From Prochilodus magdalenae (taxonomy: Eukaryota; Chordata; Actinopteri; Characiformes; Prochilodontidae): a stretch of DNA of 64,000 bases. The translations under genes and the position numbers were made by a program. The stretch's first letter is position 1. Every line of letters starts with the position of its first letter. Shown piece after piece: positions 1 through 9,954 of the stretch. Below the pieces are notes generated by a model that saw only the letters and a list, made by a program, of their open reading frames with translations, was not told the DNA's origin and searched no databases. The stretch covers positions 308,001-372,000 of the forward strand of contig JAMWET010001633.1 in the NCBI GenBank assembly GCA_024036415.1. The letters run 5' to 3'.

Positions 1-14
1 GGAGGCTTGCGGCG
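1..14 (-). CDS. anos1: Probable start of the next anos1 exon (second half of FnIII-3), cut by the window edge
   Basis: On the minus strand a pyrimidine-rich tract (about 38-21) ends in aaaag at 15-16, followed by 14 bases to the window end. With the single base left by the exon ending at 4449, they read A-P-Q-A-S. Human anosmin-1, as I recall it, has D-P-T-V-N at this place, directly before the RYHVRW strand, so phase, proline position and spacing all fit. Five residues are too few to be sure, and the acceptor lacks the usual pyrimidine before AG. Sequence below position 1 would settle it. Confidence 0.5.
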
Positions 15-564
15 CTTTTGGAAGCAGAAAAGAGGGAAATATAAACATGATATGTAAAGCTGATTTGACAGAGAAGGGAAGTGGTATGTAAAACATGAGG
101 AAGGATACAGAAAGGGGAAGTAAAGGGAACAAGGAATGCTCAGAATATACCGAACTGGTATACTGAGTACAGCTCCTATTAATCGTAGTAGTATTTAATG
201 GCAGCCAGTAATAACAATAATAATAATAATAGCTAATAATACATTCATAAATATTATAATAGGAAAAGGCTGTATATTAATTATTTGGTGTTTTAAGTTA
301 CTCCCTACATTCTACACTTCTTTTGTATACTTTTGTTTTTCTTTGAGATTACAATTTTACTGTGTATGTGCTTTTATTTACCAAATACATTTTTACAAGG
401 CCATTTTCCAACCTCCCTTTATCCTATACAACTGAACAGGCTTTTTGTTACCTTGTTTTAAAGATGGATATACATATGTTTGTGTACTTCTGGTCAAATT
501 ACATGTCCTGATGATTGACTTAGCGAGAACAACAGGAAATTAGAAATGAGAAAAACTAAAAACT

Positions 565-569
<5 letters not shown>
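15..569. other. Intron, AT-rich, no recognised element
   Basis: AT-rich intron sequence with a short (AAT)n run near 208-230. Nothing with coding character or a recognisable repeat family was seen. Confidence 0.6.
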
Positions 570-628
<59 letters not shown>

Positions 629-634
629 TATATA
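570..634. repeat. (AT)n microsatellite
   Basis: About 30 AT dinucleotides in an almost pure run. Confidence 0.97.
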
Positions 635-1009
635 AGTGTAAGTAGATACCAGTTTCCCTAAAGTATCAGGTTTATTAAAATTCACAAGTTGAAAACCTAA
701 TTTGTTTACAGTTTGGATGTGACTGCAGTGCAAATCAGATCGGTGTGCACATAGAGTTCTGGATTAATGAAGCCGCTGAGCTGTAGAATGACTGAGTGTC
801 GCAATCAGCAGTAAATGAAGCTGCTGTTCTGCTCCAGCGCGGCAGACAGGATAAGAGAACCTGACTGAGAGAAACCACAGTTGGGCGGCAGTCGGAGCTT
901 ACTTAGGGGTGCAAAGTATATGAGGTATATATATATATACACACAAAGGAACACATGGTAACGTTTTATTTTGATTATGGCATATAACTGCAAATAATTC
1001 TATTCATTA

Positions 1010-1670
1010 GTTGCTGTAATGCCGCACTTAATCAATAACTGTTAAGTGTGGAATTACAACAACTAACAAACCAACTAATAGCAGCCGTTACTGAGAGATA
1101 CAATCAATAACGTAACCAATAACTTGGAAATCAATAACTAACAAATAACAATAATAACAATAATTTGTAATTACATAATTAGTAATCCTGGCTATCAATA
1201 TATCAAGTGCTTTAAAACAATCAATGACTTACCTAATAATTGTTAAGCATTAATTACACTTAAAAACGTTATAGGTACCTGTTAAGTGTTATTACAGATT
1301 AATAACCTGTACCTTTTACTTACATAATAGCTAATTTAACTAATAACTGGTTAATGTGTATTTAAATCAGTAAATGCTAAACATGTTATTACAATCAAAC
1401 ACTGTTTAGTGCGTAATTACAGTAGAAAGCTGTTAGTTGAGAATTATAATGAATCACTTGGTAACTGTTAAGTGTGTAATTACAGAAGAGCCAATAACTA
1501 AACTGTGTGATTACAACTGATAGTTAAGTACTGTTTAGTGCGAACCACTAGCCTAACTAACAACTATTAAGTGTGTAATTACAGAAGATAAGTTATCAAT
1601 AACTGTGTAATTACATGTAATAAATAACTGATTAATTACAATAGAATAAGCAATAACAGTTTATGTTGTG
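1010..1670. repeat. Degenerate tandem repeat with GTTAAGTGTGTAATTAC core
   Basis: The phrase (C)TGTTAAGTGTGTAATTACA recurs with substitutions near 1040, 1241, 1281, 1405, 1468, 1566 and 1600, separated by AATAACTAAC-type filler. Spacing is irregular (about 35-60 bp in the denser part), so this is an old, decayed satellite. Confidence 0.6.
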
Positions 1671-1713
1671 GTTTAAAATTAAACAGCCTTATTAAAAATT
1701 GCTCATAGATATA

Positions 1714-1775
1714 ACTGTCTGTAGGTTCAGCTGTCTGTAGACGGCACTGTCTATAGATAGAGCTGTCTGTAGAGA
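1714..1775. repeat. Short tandem AGCTGTCTGTAGA repeat
   Basis: The phrase CTGTCTGTAG and variants occur four times in about 60 bp. Confidence 0.7.
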
Positions 1776-2093
1776 CTATGTTTCAGATAGCATGGAGGGA
1801 GCAGTTTCATACAGTGTGAGTACAGCTGTCCCAACATACCAAACAAACAGACAGTAAACAACAGTATATGACTGGTAACTGTTAATAAGTGTATCAGTTT
1901 TGAACCTCATTTGGATTTAAGTGTTATGTGTATTGTGAAGCACTCAGGTAACTTGGTTTTAGAGCTGTTCTAAATAAATGAAGACTGTTTCCTCTCTTGT
2001 TTGATTGTAAAGCTCGAGTGCTTGTGTTTAACAGATGCCGGTCTGAATCACAATCATTCCTGCTAGTGCTAGCACTAAGCTAATGCTAACAGC

Positions 2094-2400
2094 TTAGGAT
2101 GAGAAGGAATTTTCCTCATTAGCATAGAGCACATGGCTGCTCCATCTTGGGCGCCGGGCTTCCCTCAGCTTCGGGAGCGTTCCGGATCCATCACGCGGTG
2201 CTTGGCCAAGGTGATGACGTTTATTTGCGGCATGATGGAAAGTCCGGAATGAGAGCTGACAGCGTGGCCCTGAACGCAACCTTTCAAGCTTTCAGCATCT
2301 CCACAGCAGCGTTTGAGGAGCAGGCAGTGGTAGGAACCTACACTGTACCCCTTCTGGGGTTCTCAGCGGTGTTTCAGAAGTCGTGTTAATAAAACTGGGC
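2094..2400. other. Unassigned block of higher GC content
   Basis: This block has more CpG than its surroundings and short open frames on both strands (61 and 80 codons), without splice-site context or family resemblance. The phrase CCGGATCCATCACG recalls the paired dispersed repeat at 22840 and 30240, so it may be an old copy of it. It is not supported as a gene. Confidence 0.3.
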
Positions 2401-2629
2401 TGTTTTGGCGAGGTAGGTCAGGACTGCTTTGTAAATGAAAAGGAGTCAGCAATAACAAAGATTAACACTTAGTGTTAATTAGAGCTTGAAAGATAGTCTA
2501 TGTCAGTTCCTCGGCTGAAGGCTGTACCTGTCTCTAATGTCCCACAGTTGTTGCTACTTTATGGACTGAATAGGAGACTGACTGCACTAAGCTAATGAAA
2601 TGTGTCACTGAGTTTTAATAAATAATAAA

Positions 2630-2725
2630 TGTTTAATAAATCTTTATTTATAGACCACCTTTCATACCGCTGACAGCTCCAAGTGCTTTACAGATAGTTG
2701 ACATCAGTAATCGGGAGGAGTGCTA
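2630..2725. repeat. Dispersed repeat, copy 1 of a local pair
   Basis: It shares with 9505-9570 a phrase of the type TTTATAGAGCAC, CATACC, GAGCTCAA, ACAGTTG, CTCAGTAATGG. This is a common kind of fish dispersed-repeat end. Confidence 0.5.
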
Positions 2726-2735
2726 CTACTACCTC

Positions 2736-2751
2736 ATATACACACACACAA

Positions 2752-2844
<93 letters not shown>

Positions 2845-2890
2845 CATACACACACATATATATACACATACATAACTCATACACACACAC
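2736..2890. repeat. Compound (CA)n-(TA)n-(CA)n microsatellite
   Basis: An AC tract passes into about 80 bp of TA repeats and back into AC repeats. The open frames here on both strands are low-complexity artefacts. Confidence 0.97.
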
Positions 2891-3149
2891 GTTATTGTGT
2901 TTATTGCTGTAAATAAAGTAAGTGCTTGAAACTAGTCATGAATTTTTTATGCATCAAACTGTATAACAGTAGCCTCAACCTTGTTAGTACAGTGCAGGAG
3001 CCACTTACTTAGCAAATACATGACTAGTGGTCAACAACGGAAGGACTGTGGCCTAGATGTGGACCAAGCAAAGTATCACAGCTAAATCAACTGAACACTT
3101 TTAAAACTTATTTACTGAAGTCAGTTAATGTCTGTAAAAAAAAACAAAT

Positions 3150-3150
3150 C

Positions 3151-3221
<71 letters not shown>
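3150..3221. repeat. (AT)n microsatellite
   Basis: Nearly pure AT repeats with two C interruptions. Confidence 0.97.
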
Positions 3222-3222
<1 letters not shown>

Positions 3223-4285
3223 ATCGTATATCAGCAACATACTTTGTTAAAAAATGTAAAGCTGGCAAAAACAAAAATGAGCAAACAGAGAGCTTTTTGA
3301 AACCTCTCTCCCATCTCTTCAAAGTTGGTGTTCATGAAAAGTGGAGACCTTATGAACGAACCTACCAAGTTACCGTTCGGAGGACAAAATACAAACTTAG
3401 GATGAAAGATACAGCAGAGTGCTTAGAGGATTATGAAAGTATCAAACTCAATTGACAGTATGCTTGATGAGTAGGAGTAGATTGAATTGACTAGAGTTCG
3501 GAATTACTCATTAACAGCTAACTGTTGTTGTCATCATTGACTTTTTCATGAGTTTGCCTGGAACTTTGTCAGCAAAAATTGTGAATTGGCATCCGGAAAC
3601 GTTAAGCCTTCCAATGAGTTGTAGCTGAAGCAACCTTTTGGTTTTCTATTTTTAGAGAGTTTATTCTCTGAAAGGGTGGAATAGTGGAAGCGCATTGTTG
3701 TTTTGAGAAGAAATCTGGGCACATTTCAACGTTACCTCATACCTCAGTAAATGGGTAGACGGAATTGTGGCCTGTAGGGCCTTACATACATTGAAATAGT
3801 GGCTTATTTCATGTTCTAACCAAGGCACAGACGGTGTAGAGTTGCAGAGCTCTAAAAGAAAAGAGCTATTAATTTTTAAAGGAAACTTCAGCTTTTAAGT
3901 AGCAAGCTGAAGTAGGTTGGAAAAGAAGGCATGTCGCACAATGCATGGATGTTGTTTAGAGATCTGCTGCTGTTCAAAACAACTTTCCAAGAACAATTAA
4001 AGCGGTTAGAGTTGTTGTTGGGTACAACCACAGCAGACACTGAGACACAAGTAGCCCTTACCGCTACAGATTTAGTTTTTATCACTAGAAGTTCCCTGGA
4101 TAGCACTACTGGAATTCTAGAGCGACAGCAAACAGAACACAGACAACTGAAAATAGTGAGGCATCATAACAGCCCCTGTTGGGTTTTCGGGTAAATTGTG
4201 GATTGTTTAATATACTAAGCTATTTACATATAATAATAATGATTAATGAAAAACAAAGCAATACATAAAAACACACAGCTGATTG
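3222..4285. other. Intron sequence of uncertain origin, possibly an old transposon
   Basis: Around 3290-3460 and 3900-4190 the text is less AT-rich and has broken open frames on both strands. The longest, 3931-4194 (+), matches nothing I know. It directly precedes a Tc1-type 3' end at 4290, so part may be decayed transposon body. Confidence 0.3.
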
Positions 4286-4289
4286 GAAT

Positions 4290-4432
4290 GGCTTGCAATA
4301 AGGCTTTTGTGGCTGAATGCAATCAAATGCTTACAGCAATGTTCCAACAACTAGAGTAAAACCTTCCAGCAGGACAGACCTATTCATACCCTTGATTTCA
4401 GAATAAACACTAGTGTCTACATACTCTTGTAA
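4290..4432 (+). mobile_element. 3' end of a fish Tc1-like transposon (truncated copy)
   Basis: The stretch with GCTGAATGCAATCAAATGC, then GCAATGTTCCAAC, TTGATTTCAGAAT and TGTCTACATACT follows the end of a widespread fish Tc1-like element in which the last transposase codons are followed by the terminal repeat. A second copy lies at 13805. Only the terminal 140 bp are recognisable. Confidence 0.7.
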
Positions 4433-4448
4433 TTGTCAGTTAAAGTAC

Positions 4449-4577
4449 CTCCTCTCTTCTTCCAGTAAACGCGGACCTGCAGCTGTCCGTCCTGGTAAAA
4501 CGGCGTGCCCACCTCCAGCGTGCTGGTGGGTCTTTTCCCCGCAGAAAACTCCTCCTTCTTCAGTTTGGTCGGCATTT
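4449..4577 (-). CDS. anos1: anos1 exon: start of fibronectin III domain 3 (129 nt)
   Basis: Two bases complete a lysine codon, 42 codons follow, and one base is left over. After a basic linker ([18 protein letters not shown]) comes the beginning of FnIII-3 with [19 protein letters not shown] and KKRG. The match to the family sequence is very clear from LEVG onward; the linker is more diverged and lacks part of the charged stretch I recall in human. The acceptor is gattag and the donor GGAG|gtactt in phase 1. The remaining half of FnIII-3 should follow on the minus strand at lower coordinates. Confidence 0.95.
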
Positions 4578-4669
4578 CTAATCAGAAGAAGACACGGTTA
4601 ACAAAGTGCTCAGTTTTGACTGAGCTCAGCTCTAGGGAACAGTGTGAGATGTACAGGAATGAGTCGTAC

Positions 4670-4817
4670 TTGCGTGGGTGCCGTCTGACGTAGTGCTGAA
4701 CTGCAGTGAGGCTTTGGGGCTCTTCAGACGAACCTGACCCCAATATGCCACAGCTTGCAGCTCCACAGTGTACGAGGTGTTCCCCAACAGACCCTCTAAA
4801 TCCACTGAACTTTTAGC
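4670..4817 (-). CDS. anos1: anos1 exon: second half of fibronectin III domain 2 (148 nt)
   Basis: The exon has 49 codons plus one base and completes FnIII-2: SVDLEGLLGNTSYTVELQA, then VAYWGQVRLKSPKASLQF. NTS is a possible N-glycosylation site. Two AG dinucleotides compete at the acceptor, eight bases apart. The upstream one (gattttag|GCTAAAAG) is in phase 0 with the preceding exon, so the junction TTSG|AKSSVDLE has the family length. The downstream one would break the frame. The donor is GCAA|gtacga in phase 1. The following intron is only 92 bp long. Confidence 0.95.
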
Positions 4818-4956
4818 CTAAAATCATTATCAGAAACAGAAAGAGATAGCAAATATGCATGAGGCTGAGAGATGCATGAAAAATCATCAAACAAAGTAAA
4901 GAGTCTCATTTTATTGAAGTGGGTAATGAAATAGTAGGGAACGGCTTTTATGTTAT

Positions 4957-5490
4957 TACACTCATCCTCAAAATAAAGCTGCACCCAGAAGATAAAGGTT
5001 ACCAGGAATAATAAATGATGACAAATTTAGACTGATATGTGTAATATTAATTGAGCTACACATACAGAAGTAGTGTCTCTCAGTACGGCGCCAAGCAAAC
5101 GCAACATGTCAGATGTCTCATTAGGACATTCCTAATGGTGTCCTGTGATAATCCAACCCATCCATCTCAGCTTGAATATTCTCACGCAGCTCCTGCAGAT
5201 TTGAATTGTTAATGGAGATGACCTGCTGCCATTCTAAGTCTATCCATGATGTTCTGTGTTCATGCAGCTGTCTGCCTGACAGGATTACTCATGGAGGACA
5301 TCACTGCTCGCTGAATATCCGCAATCGTGGCTGTTGGGTCAGTCAGAGATAGGAATAAGACCAGTCCTTACTTACGTCACATGTATGGCCGAGCGTGAAA
5401 CTTGAATCATTCGCATGTCTAATGATGTCAGACATACCCACCAAATTTCGTTCCTGTCAGTTGATTCCTTCTGGGTGCAGCTATTTGTGC
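4957..5490 (-). mobile_element. Tc1/mariner-like relic, family A, copy 1
   Basis: It begins ACACTCATCCTCAAAATAA with AGCTGCACCC nearby and ends with the inverse, CTTCTGGGTGCAGCTATT, so both terminal inverted repeats are visible. Between them lies the reverse complement of a transposase C-terminal part, including the segment coding for SQDTIRN-like residues (GGTGTCCTGTGATAATCC on the plus strand). The reading frame is broken. Other copies are at 11030, 11786, 25566, 29110 and 54545. Confidence 0.75.
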
Positions 5491-5669
5491 TATTCTTTTT
5501 ATGGTGGATGTATTTGCCAAAATAATAATGATAATAATGAGGCAGAACTAATTATAAACATATCACCACTCCTCATTATTCAGTCTAAACAGCCAGTAAT
5601 TGCAAGTTATCCATTTTTAAGAGTCTGGCAGAATAGATATTAGATAATCCGGTTTCAATAGACAGATAA

Positions 5670-6130
5670 AGATCAAAGGAAAATAAGTGAATGTCCAAAA
5701 CTGGAGTTCATGTTTCCCTGTTGCATCTTGATTAAACGCTTCAGAAAAGACGGGACCATAAAAGACCTGGCACACCACCTAACTGTCCCCATCAGATAAA
5801 GACTACTTAATGCTACCCTGAGAGACTGGGGAACATCAAGCTCCACTCTTGCTTCAGATCCTCTCCTTCTAGTGTGAGAGGACACCTCAGAGCTATGGGT
5901 CTGACAGGATGTGTAGCTGTCACAAAGCTTTTACTGAGAAAAGCACACAGAGAAAAGAAGCTGCTGATGCTCTTCTGAACTCTGGACGTATGGAAAAATA
6001 TCCCAGAAGATTTCTATGAAATACTGAAAGTGAGTTTCCTGAAAAGATGGAAGCTGTTATACGCCAGTAGATGGACACACTTCTTCTCTCACTGAAAGGG
6101 TGGTCTCTGTTAAATCAGTACTATTAAAAC
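5670..6130 (+). mobile_element. Tc1-like transposase relic, N-terminal part, family G
   Basis: In broken plus-strand frames the text resembles a Tc1 transposase N-terminal half: a segment like TIKDLAHHLTVP (helix-turn-helix region) and later GHLRAMGLTGCVAVTKLLLR, a motif typical of the second DNA-binding domain. Stops and frameshifts make it a pseudogene. Related fragments are at 32845 and 45380. Confidence 0.6.
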
Positions 6131-6215
6131 AGACATGTAACTGACCAGTCCTAGCCATGCCCAGCTAACGGCACTATACAGCACCCTTTCAGAAGAGTGC
6201 GATTATTGGAAGCAC

Positions 6216-6440
6216 ATGTGTTCTGTGTGCACCAACATGGTGAGAATTTCCACTCCGAAACTTCAGAAAGCCCCCCGGTGCTTGGCTACCGCGTGTTCAA
6301 TTCTGGAACGTTCCACCAGCAGCGGGCGTTTGATTGGATTTAGTTATTGGCCATGTTTGTTTTGGCATTCCTGCTCCAGCGGGTCACCGGGCGGTACACG
6401 TGTAAACAGACATATGCCATGATCTGAACTCTAAAGCCTT
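6216..6440. other. Unassigned mixed-composition block
   Basis: A 68-codon plus-strand frame exists but has no family resemblance. Short phrases (CCGGTGCTTGGC, GGAACGTTCC) recall the block at 2150. Probably an old dispersed repeat. Confidence 0.3.
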
Positions 6441-6552
6441 CAGTGACACATCTGTCCAGTATTAGTAATCTTACCCCTGCAGACGGTGACACGTTTCAAC
6501 TACCAGTAATAATAGCAAACTAGCTAATACGGAAAAAACTATTCACATTACA

Positions 6553-6704
6553 GGTCACTTTATCAGAAACGCCTCTCTTGTAGCTCCACCTTGCTGGTGT
6601 GCAGTTAGAGACAATCATCCCAGTATAACTTCTGTGCTGATGATCCACCACACAAGTAGTATCAGAAACTGGTCGGAAAGTAGTGGTCAAAAACTGATCA
6701 GTAA
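6553..6704. mobile_element. Remnant body of the TIR element that founded the 42-bp minisatellite
   Basis: It starts with CACTTTATCAGAAACGCCTC, the inverse of the minisatellite core, followed by GTAGCTCCACCTTGCTGGTG and CAGTTAGAGAC. This order is the known start of a non-autonomous TIR element found in many fish. The same body phrase precedes the array at 61501. Confidence 0.7.
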
Positions 6705-7412
6705 TGGTACAAGGTAGGTGTTTCTAATAAAGCAGCCAGTGAGTGAAAGTACAAGGTAGGTGTTTCTAATAAAGCAGCCAGTGAGTGGAAGTACAAGGTA
6801 GGTGTTTCTAATAAAGTGGCCAGTGAGTGGAAGTCCAAGGTAGGTGTTTCTAATAAAGTGGCCAGTGAGGGGAAGTACAAGGTAGGTGTTTCTAATATAG
6901 TGGACAGTGAGTGGAAGTACAAGGTAGGTGTTTCCAATAAAGTGGCCAGTGAGTGGAAGTACAAGGTAGGTGTTTCTAATAAAGTGGCCAGTGAGTGGAA
7001 GTACAAGGTAGGTGTTTCTAATAAAGTGGCCAGTGAGTGGAAGTACAAGGCAGGTGTTTCTAATAAAGTGGCCAGTGAGTGGAAGTACAAGGTAGGTGTT
7101 TCTAATAAAGCGGCCAGTGAGTGAAAGTCCAAGATAGGTGTTTCTAATAAAGTGGCCAGTGAGTGGAAGCACAAGGCAGGTGTTTCTAATAAACTGGCCA
7201 GTGAGTGGAAGTACAAGGTAGGCGTTTCTAATAAAGCGGCCAGTGAGTGGAAGTACAAGGTAGGTGTTTCTAATAAAGTGGCCAGTGAGTGGAAGTACAA
7301 GGCAGGTGTTTCTAATAAAGTGGCCAGTGAGTAGAAGTACAAGGCAGGTGTTTCCAATAAACTGGCTAGCGAGAGGAAGTACAAGGTAGGTGTTTCTAGT
7401 AAATTAATAAAA
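6705..7412 (+). repeat. 42-bp minisatellite, array 1 (about 17 units)
   Basis: Each unit contains GTTTCTAATAAAGTGGCCAG, then TGAGTGGAAGTACAAGGTAG. As 42 is a multiple of three, five frames of up to 228 codons stay open with a 14-residue periodicity on both strands; none is a gene. Units differ by a few substitutions (AAAGCAGCC, AAACTGGCC, TATAGTGGAC), so the array is moderately old. Confidence 0.97.
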
Positions 7413-7703
7413 TCTTTTTAATAATTCCATTACAGTGTTGATACAGACGTGTGGCTGCAAACTCCATTAAAACTGCTCTCCCTCAGTCTATTTTATTTCT
7501 GTGGTACTGGCTTGTTTGTGTAGTGGAGTGTGTCGCGACACTAAAAGAAGCCAAACAACATCATTTCACGCTCTCGCAGGAGAACGCATTACAAATGGAA
7601 CCGGAACACTCTGCTCCACTGCCTCTAAAAGACCAACATGATTAAACGCTTAAATGACTTTAATTTGTCGAGAGCAATAAAACAATTGACAGCTTTGCCC
7701 TTT
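7413..7703. other. Intron, no recognised element
   Basis: Mixed sequence with a 64-codon open frame at 7451-7645 (+) lacking any supporting context. Nothing else seen. Confidence 0.5.
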
Positions 7704-8030
7704 GACAGGTTACTAAATAGCAAGTTTGCTCAGTTAAGGCCCCAGGGTTTGGACGGGAGAGCTGGTTCTGGCATCAATAAAATCATGTCAAAGCTTTATA
7801 TGAATTGCTTTGGACGTGCAGCTCATTACAACAATTCGAACCTTTCATCCATAACACATTTATGTTTGTAAGTAGAAAAGGAGATATTTTATTATATGTT
7901 TGGCCTTCATGTCGAGTTATTGCTGTGTCTGGGTTTTGCAGAAAGAAAAAACAATGTTTTTAATTCTGCCATGTTTTCATGTTGTAAAACCCAAAACTTC
8001 AGAGAAGAATTCCAATGAAAATGAAATTCA
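7704..8030. repeat. Dispersed or duplicated segment, copy 1 of a pair with 11184-11510
   Basis: Shared phrases in the same order include GTTTGCTCAGTTAAGGCC, CCATAACACATTTA, GTAGAAAAGG, GATATTTTATTAT, GTTTTGCAGAAAGAA and ATGTTGTAAAAC. The copies differ by many substitutions and small indels. Confidence 0.75.
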
Positions 8031-8049
8031 TTTAATAAGCATAACTGTT

Positions 8050-8593
8050 TGTCACGCTCTCGGGTTTCCCAGTCTCCCCCGTTCTCCCGAACTCCATTTC
8101 CTAGGGGTCTGCGCTCGATGACGTCACCATCACATGCTCCCGATCGAATTATCCGATTCGCTCCGGTTCCCCGGAGTTTCAGCCGGCTGCAGCCTATTAG
8201 CTCTCACTATATAAGCCCCATGGTTTCTAATGGATCTCCGTGAAGCTTTGCCAAACTTTGTTTGCAAATCTGAGCGTTTCTTATTATTCAGTTGTAGGCT
8301 CTTCTGGTTTTGACTATCCTTTGGTGTTTGACTACTCGTCTGGTTTGATCCCTTTCTGGCTCTCCACCTTCGTCTTCTCTCCCTCTCTCTCTCCTGCCTT
8401 ACCCTAACAACCTGTTTGCCTCCACGGCCTGTCTCCTTCAGTTACCGACCTGTGCCTGTCCTAGACTTAGCTTTTTGCATCTCCCCTCACGCTGTGTCGT
8501 GCTGTGTTGCTTGGTTGTGTTGCTGGTAGTCAATAAAAGCACTCTGACTTTTACCTCTGCGCTCATCAGCCTGGAGCCAGTTTTGTCCTGACA
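8050..8593 (+). mobile_element. Solo LTR of a retrotransposon (544 bp)
   Basis: The element begins TGTCACGCTCTCGG and ends TTTTGTCCTGACA, giving the TG...CA ends of an LTR. It is flanked by a perfect 5-bp target duplication, CTGTT at 8045-8049 and 8594-8598. Inside are a TATA box (TATATAAG, 8208-8215), a pyrimidine-rich R/U5-like stretch and a polyadenylation signal AATAAA at 8532-8537, in that order on the plus strand. No internal region or second LTR adjoins it, so it is a solo LTR left by LTR-LTR recombination. Five-base duplications fit Ty3/Gypsy elements. It is antisense to anos1. Confidence 0.88.
8119..8126. promoter_or_regulatory. Palindromic CRE (TGACGTCA) inside the solo LTR
   Basis: An exact cAMP-response-element octamer lies about 80 bp upstream of the LTR TATA box, where an LTR enhancer is expected. 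Function is inferred from the motif only. Confidence 0.5.
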
Positions 8594-8875
8594 CTGTTAC
8601 CGAAAAGGGTAAGACTTAGTTGTTCTACTTTTAGAACTGTAATTCTCATTTTAACCTTCTTCAGTCACACGTCATGTCCAAAGAACTTATAAACCGGTTA
8701 AACCCCTTACGGCTGTACGATCCATTATTATATATCATTAAATGTTATATATTTATTATCTATATGACCTGTAATACCGACTAGCAGAATTCATTTTAGG
8801 TTATGAAAAGTCACTAATATGTCTGGACCTATCATCCGGTCCTGCCCATTTCAGAGGTTCGGTAGAAATCCTTAC

Positions 8876-9081
8876 CCCACTGGTGGTCTTTCTCCTTTTC
8901 TTCTTCGTAGGCACCAGTGCTTTTCCGGGCACCGTCCAGCTCCAGAACACTTTAAAGTGATGGACAGGGACATCCGATTCTTCAGCCAGCGTCCAGTCTA
9001 GACGAGCGTTCAGCAGGCCGTCAGCCCCCACCGACACATTGGTCACCCTCAGACCAGAGGGACACGGAGGAGGGGATGGGT
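8876..9081 (-). CDS. anos1: anos1 exon: first half of fibronectin III domain 2 (206 nt)
   Basis: Two bases complete an aspartate codon and 68 codons follow. The exon opens with a proline-rich linker (DPSPPPCPSGL) and gives the first half of FnIII-2, including WTLAEESDVPVHHFKVFWSW. It ends with the strongly basic KKKRRKTTSG, a cluster conserved in the family and consistent with heparan-sulfate binding. NVS (residues about 14-16) is a possible glycosylation sequon. The acceptor is tccgcag and the donor GGG|gtaagg in phase 0. A solo LTR in the opposite orientation lies about 280 bp beyond the donor in the following intron. Confidence 0.97.
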
Positions 9082-9462
9082 CTGCGGAGGACAGGAGAAC
9101 ATGCGCTCAGAAAAAACTATTTTGAAAGGACATGAAATCTTTACATTTAACACTGATGCTGAATTGAAGGTGTTAGACATGCTGATATCTGATGTTGGCT
9201 GCTATAATACAGTATGTTTATATTATAGATTTTTACCTCACTGTGCACACTTCATAAACTCATAGCAGAAAGTTGTTCACAGTGGTGGTGGTAGAACTAG
9301 ATACCCACCTCTAAAAGCTGCTTCATAGAAAGTTAACCCATGGAAGGGTTATGAATACACTTATATCTGAGACGCTGTTTTATGATAGCTTTAAGAAGTT
9401 TTGCCCTAAAAACCCATTCGTAGCGGATGGATACACGAAGGACATTGTCAGATTCACGCTAT
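9082..9462. other. Intron, no recognised element
   Basis: Unique-looking intron sequence upstream (in gene sense) of the FnIII-2 exon. Nothing supported. Confidence 0.5.
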
Positions 9463-9463
9463 T

Positions 9464-9504
<41 letters not shown>
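9463..9504. repeat. (AAT)n microsatellite
   Basis: About 14 AAT trinucleotides. Confidence 0.97.
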
Positions 9505-9505
<1 letters not shown>

Positions 9506-9570
9506 TCTGTTTATAGAGCACTGTTCATACCATTGGAGCTCAATGTGCAGACAGTTGTGACCTCAGTAAT
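9505..9570. repeat. Dispersed repeat, copy 2 of a local pair (see 2630)
   Basis: Shares TTTATAGAGCAC, CATACCATTGGAGCTCAA and ACAGTTGTGACCTCAGTAAT with the copy at 2630-2725. Confidence 0.5.
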
Positions 9571-9623
9571 GGTCAACTATACTATAAAAATAAATAAATA
9601 TAATAATAAATAAATAAATACAC

Positions 9624-9631
9624 TATATCTA

Positions 9632-9699
<68 letters not shown>

Positions 9700-9704
9700 C
9701 ACAC
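9624..9704. repeat. (AT)n microsatellite
   Basis: Long AT run preceded by (AAAT)n and CTAT repeats. Confidence 0.97.
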
Positions 9705-9774
9705 ATTTACATACACAACAATACCATGTTAATGTAGTTTCTAACTAAACGCTGAGTTAAACAGAAATGTTAAA

Positions 9775-9923
<149 letters not shown>

Positions 9924-9954
9924 ATAAAAACTACTCCTGTTCAGTAACTCACAC

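Noticed and set aside
4811..4812. Alternative acceptor AG at 4810-4811 (aaaag|TTCAG) for the FnIII-2 exon
   Set aside because: It would shift the reading frame relative to the preceding exon; the AG at 4818-4819 gives phase 0 and family length.
6687..7384. Open frames of 161 and 228 codons (minus) and 102 codons (plus) with repeated peptide motifs
   Set aside because: They follow exactly the 42-bp minisatellite period on both strands; no start, splice or family support.
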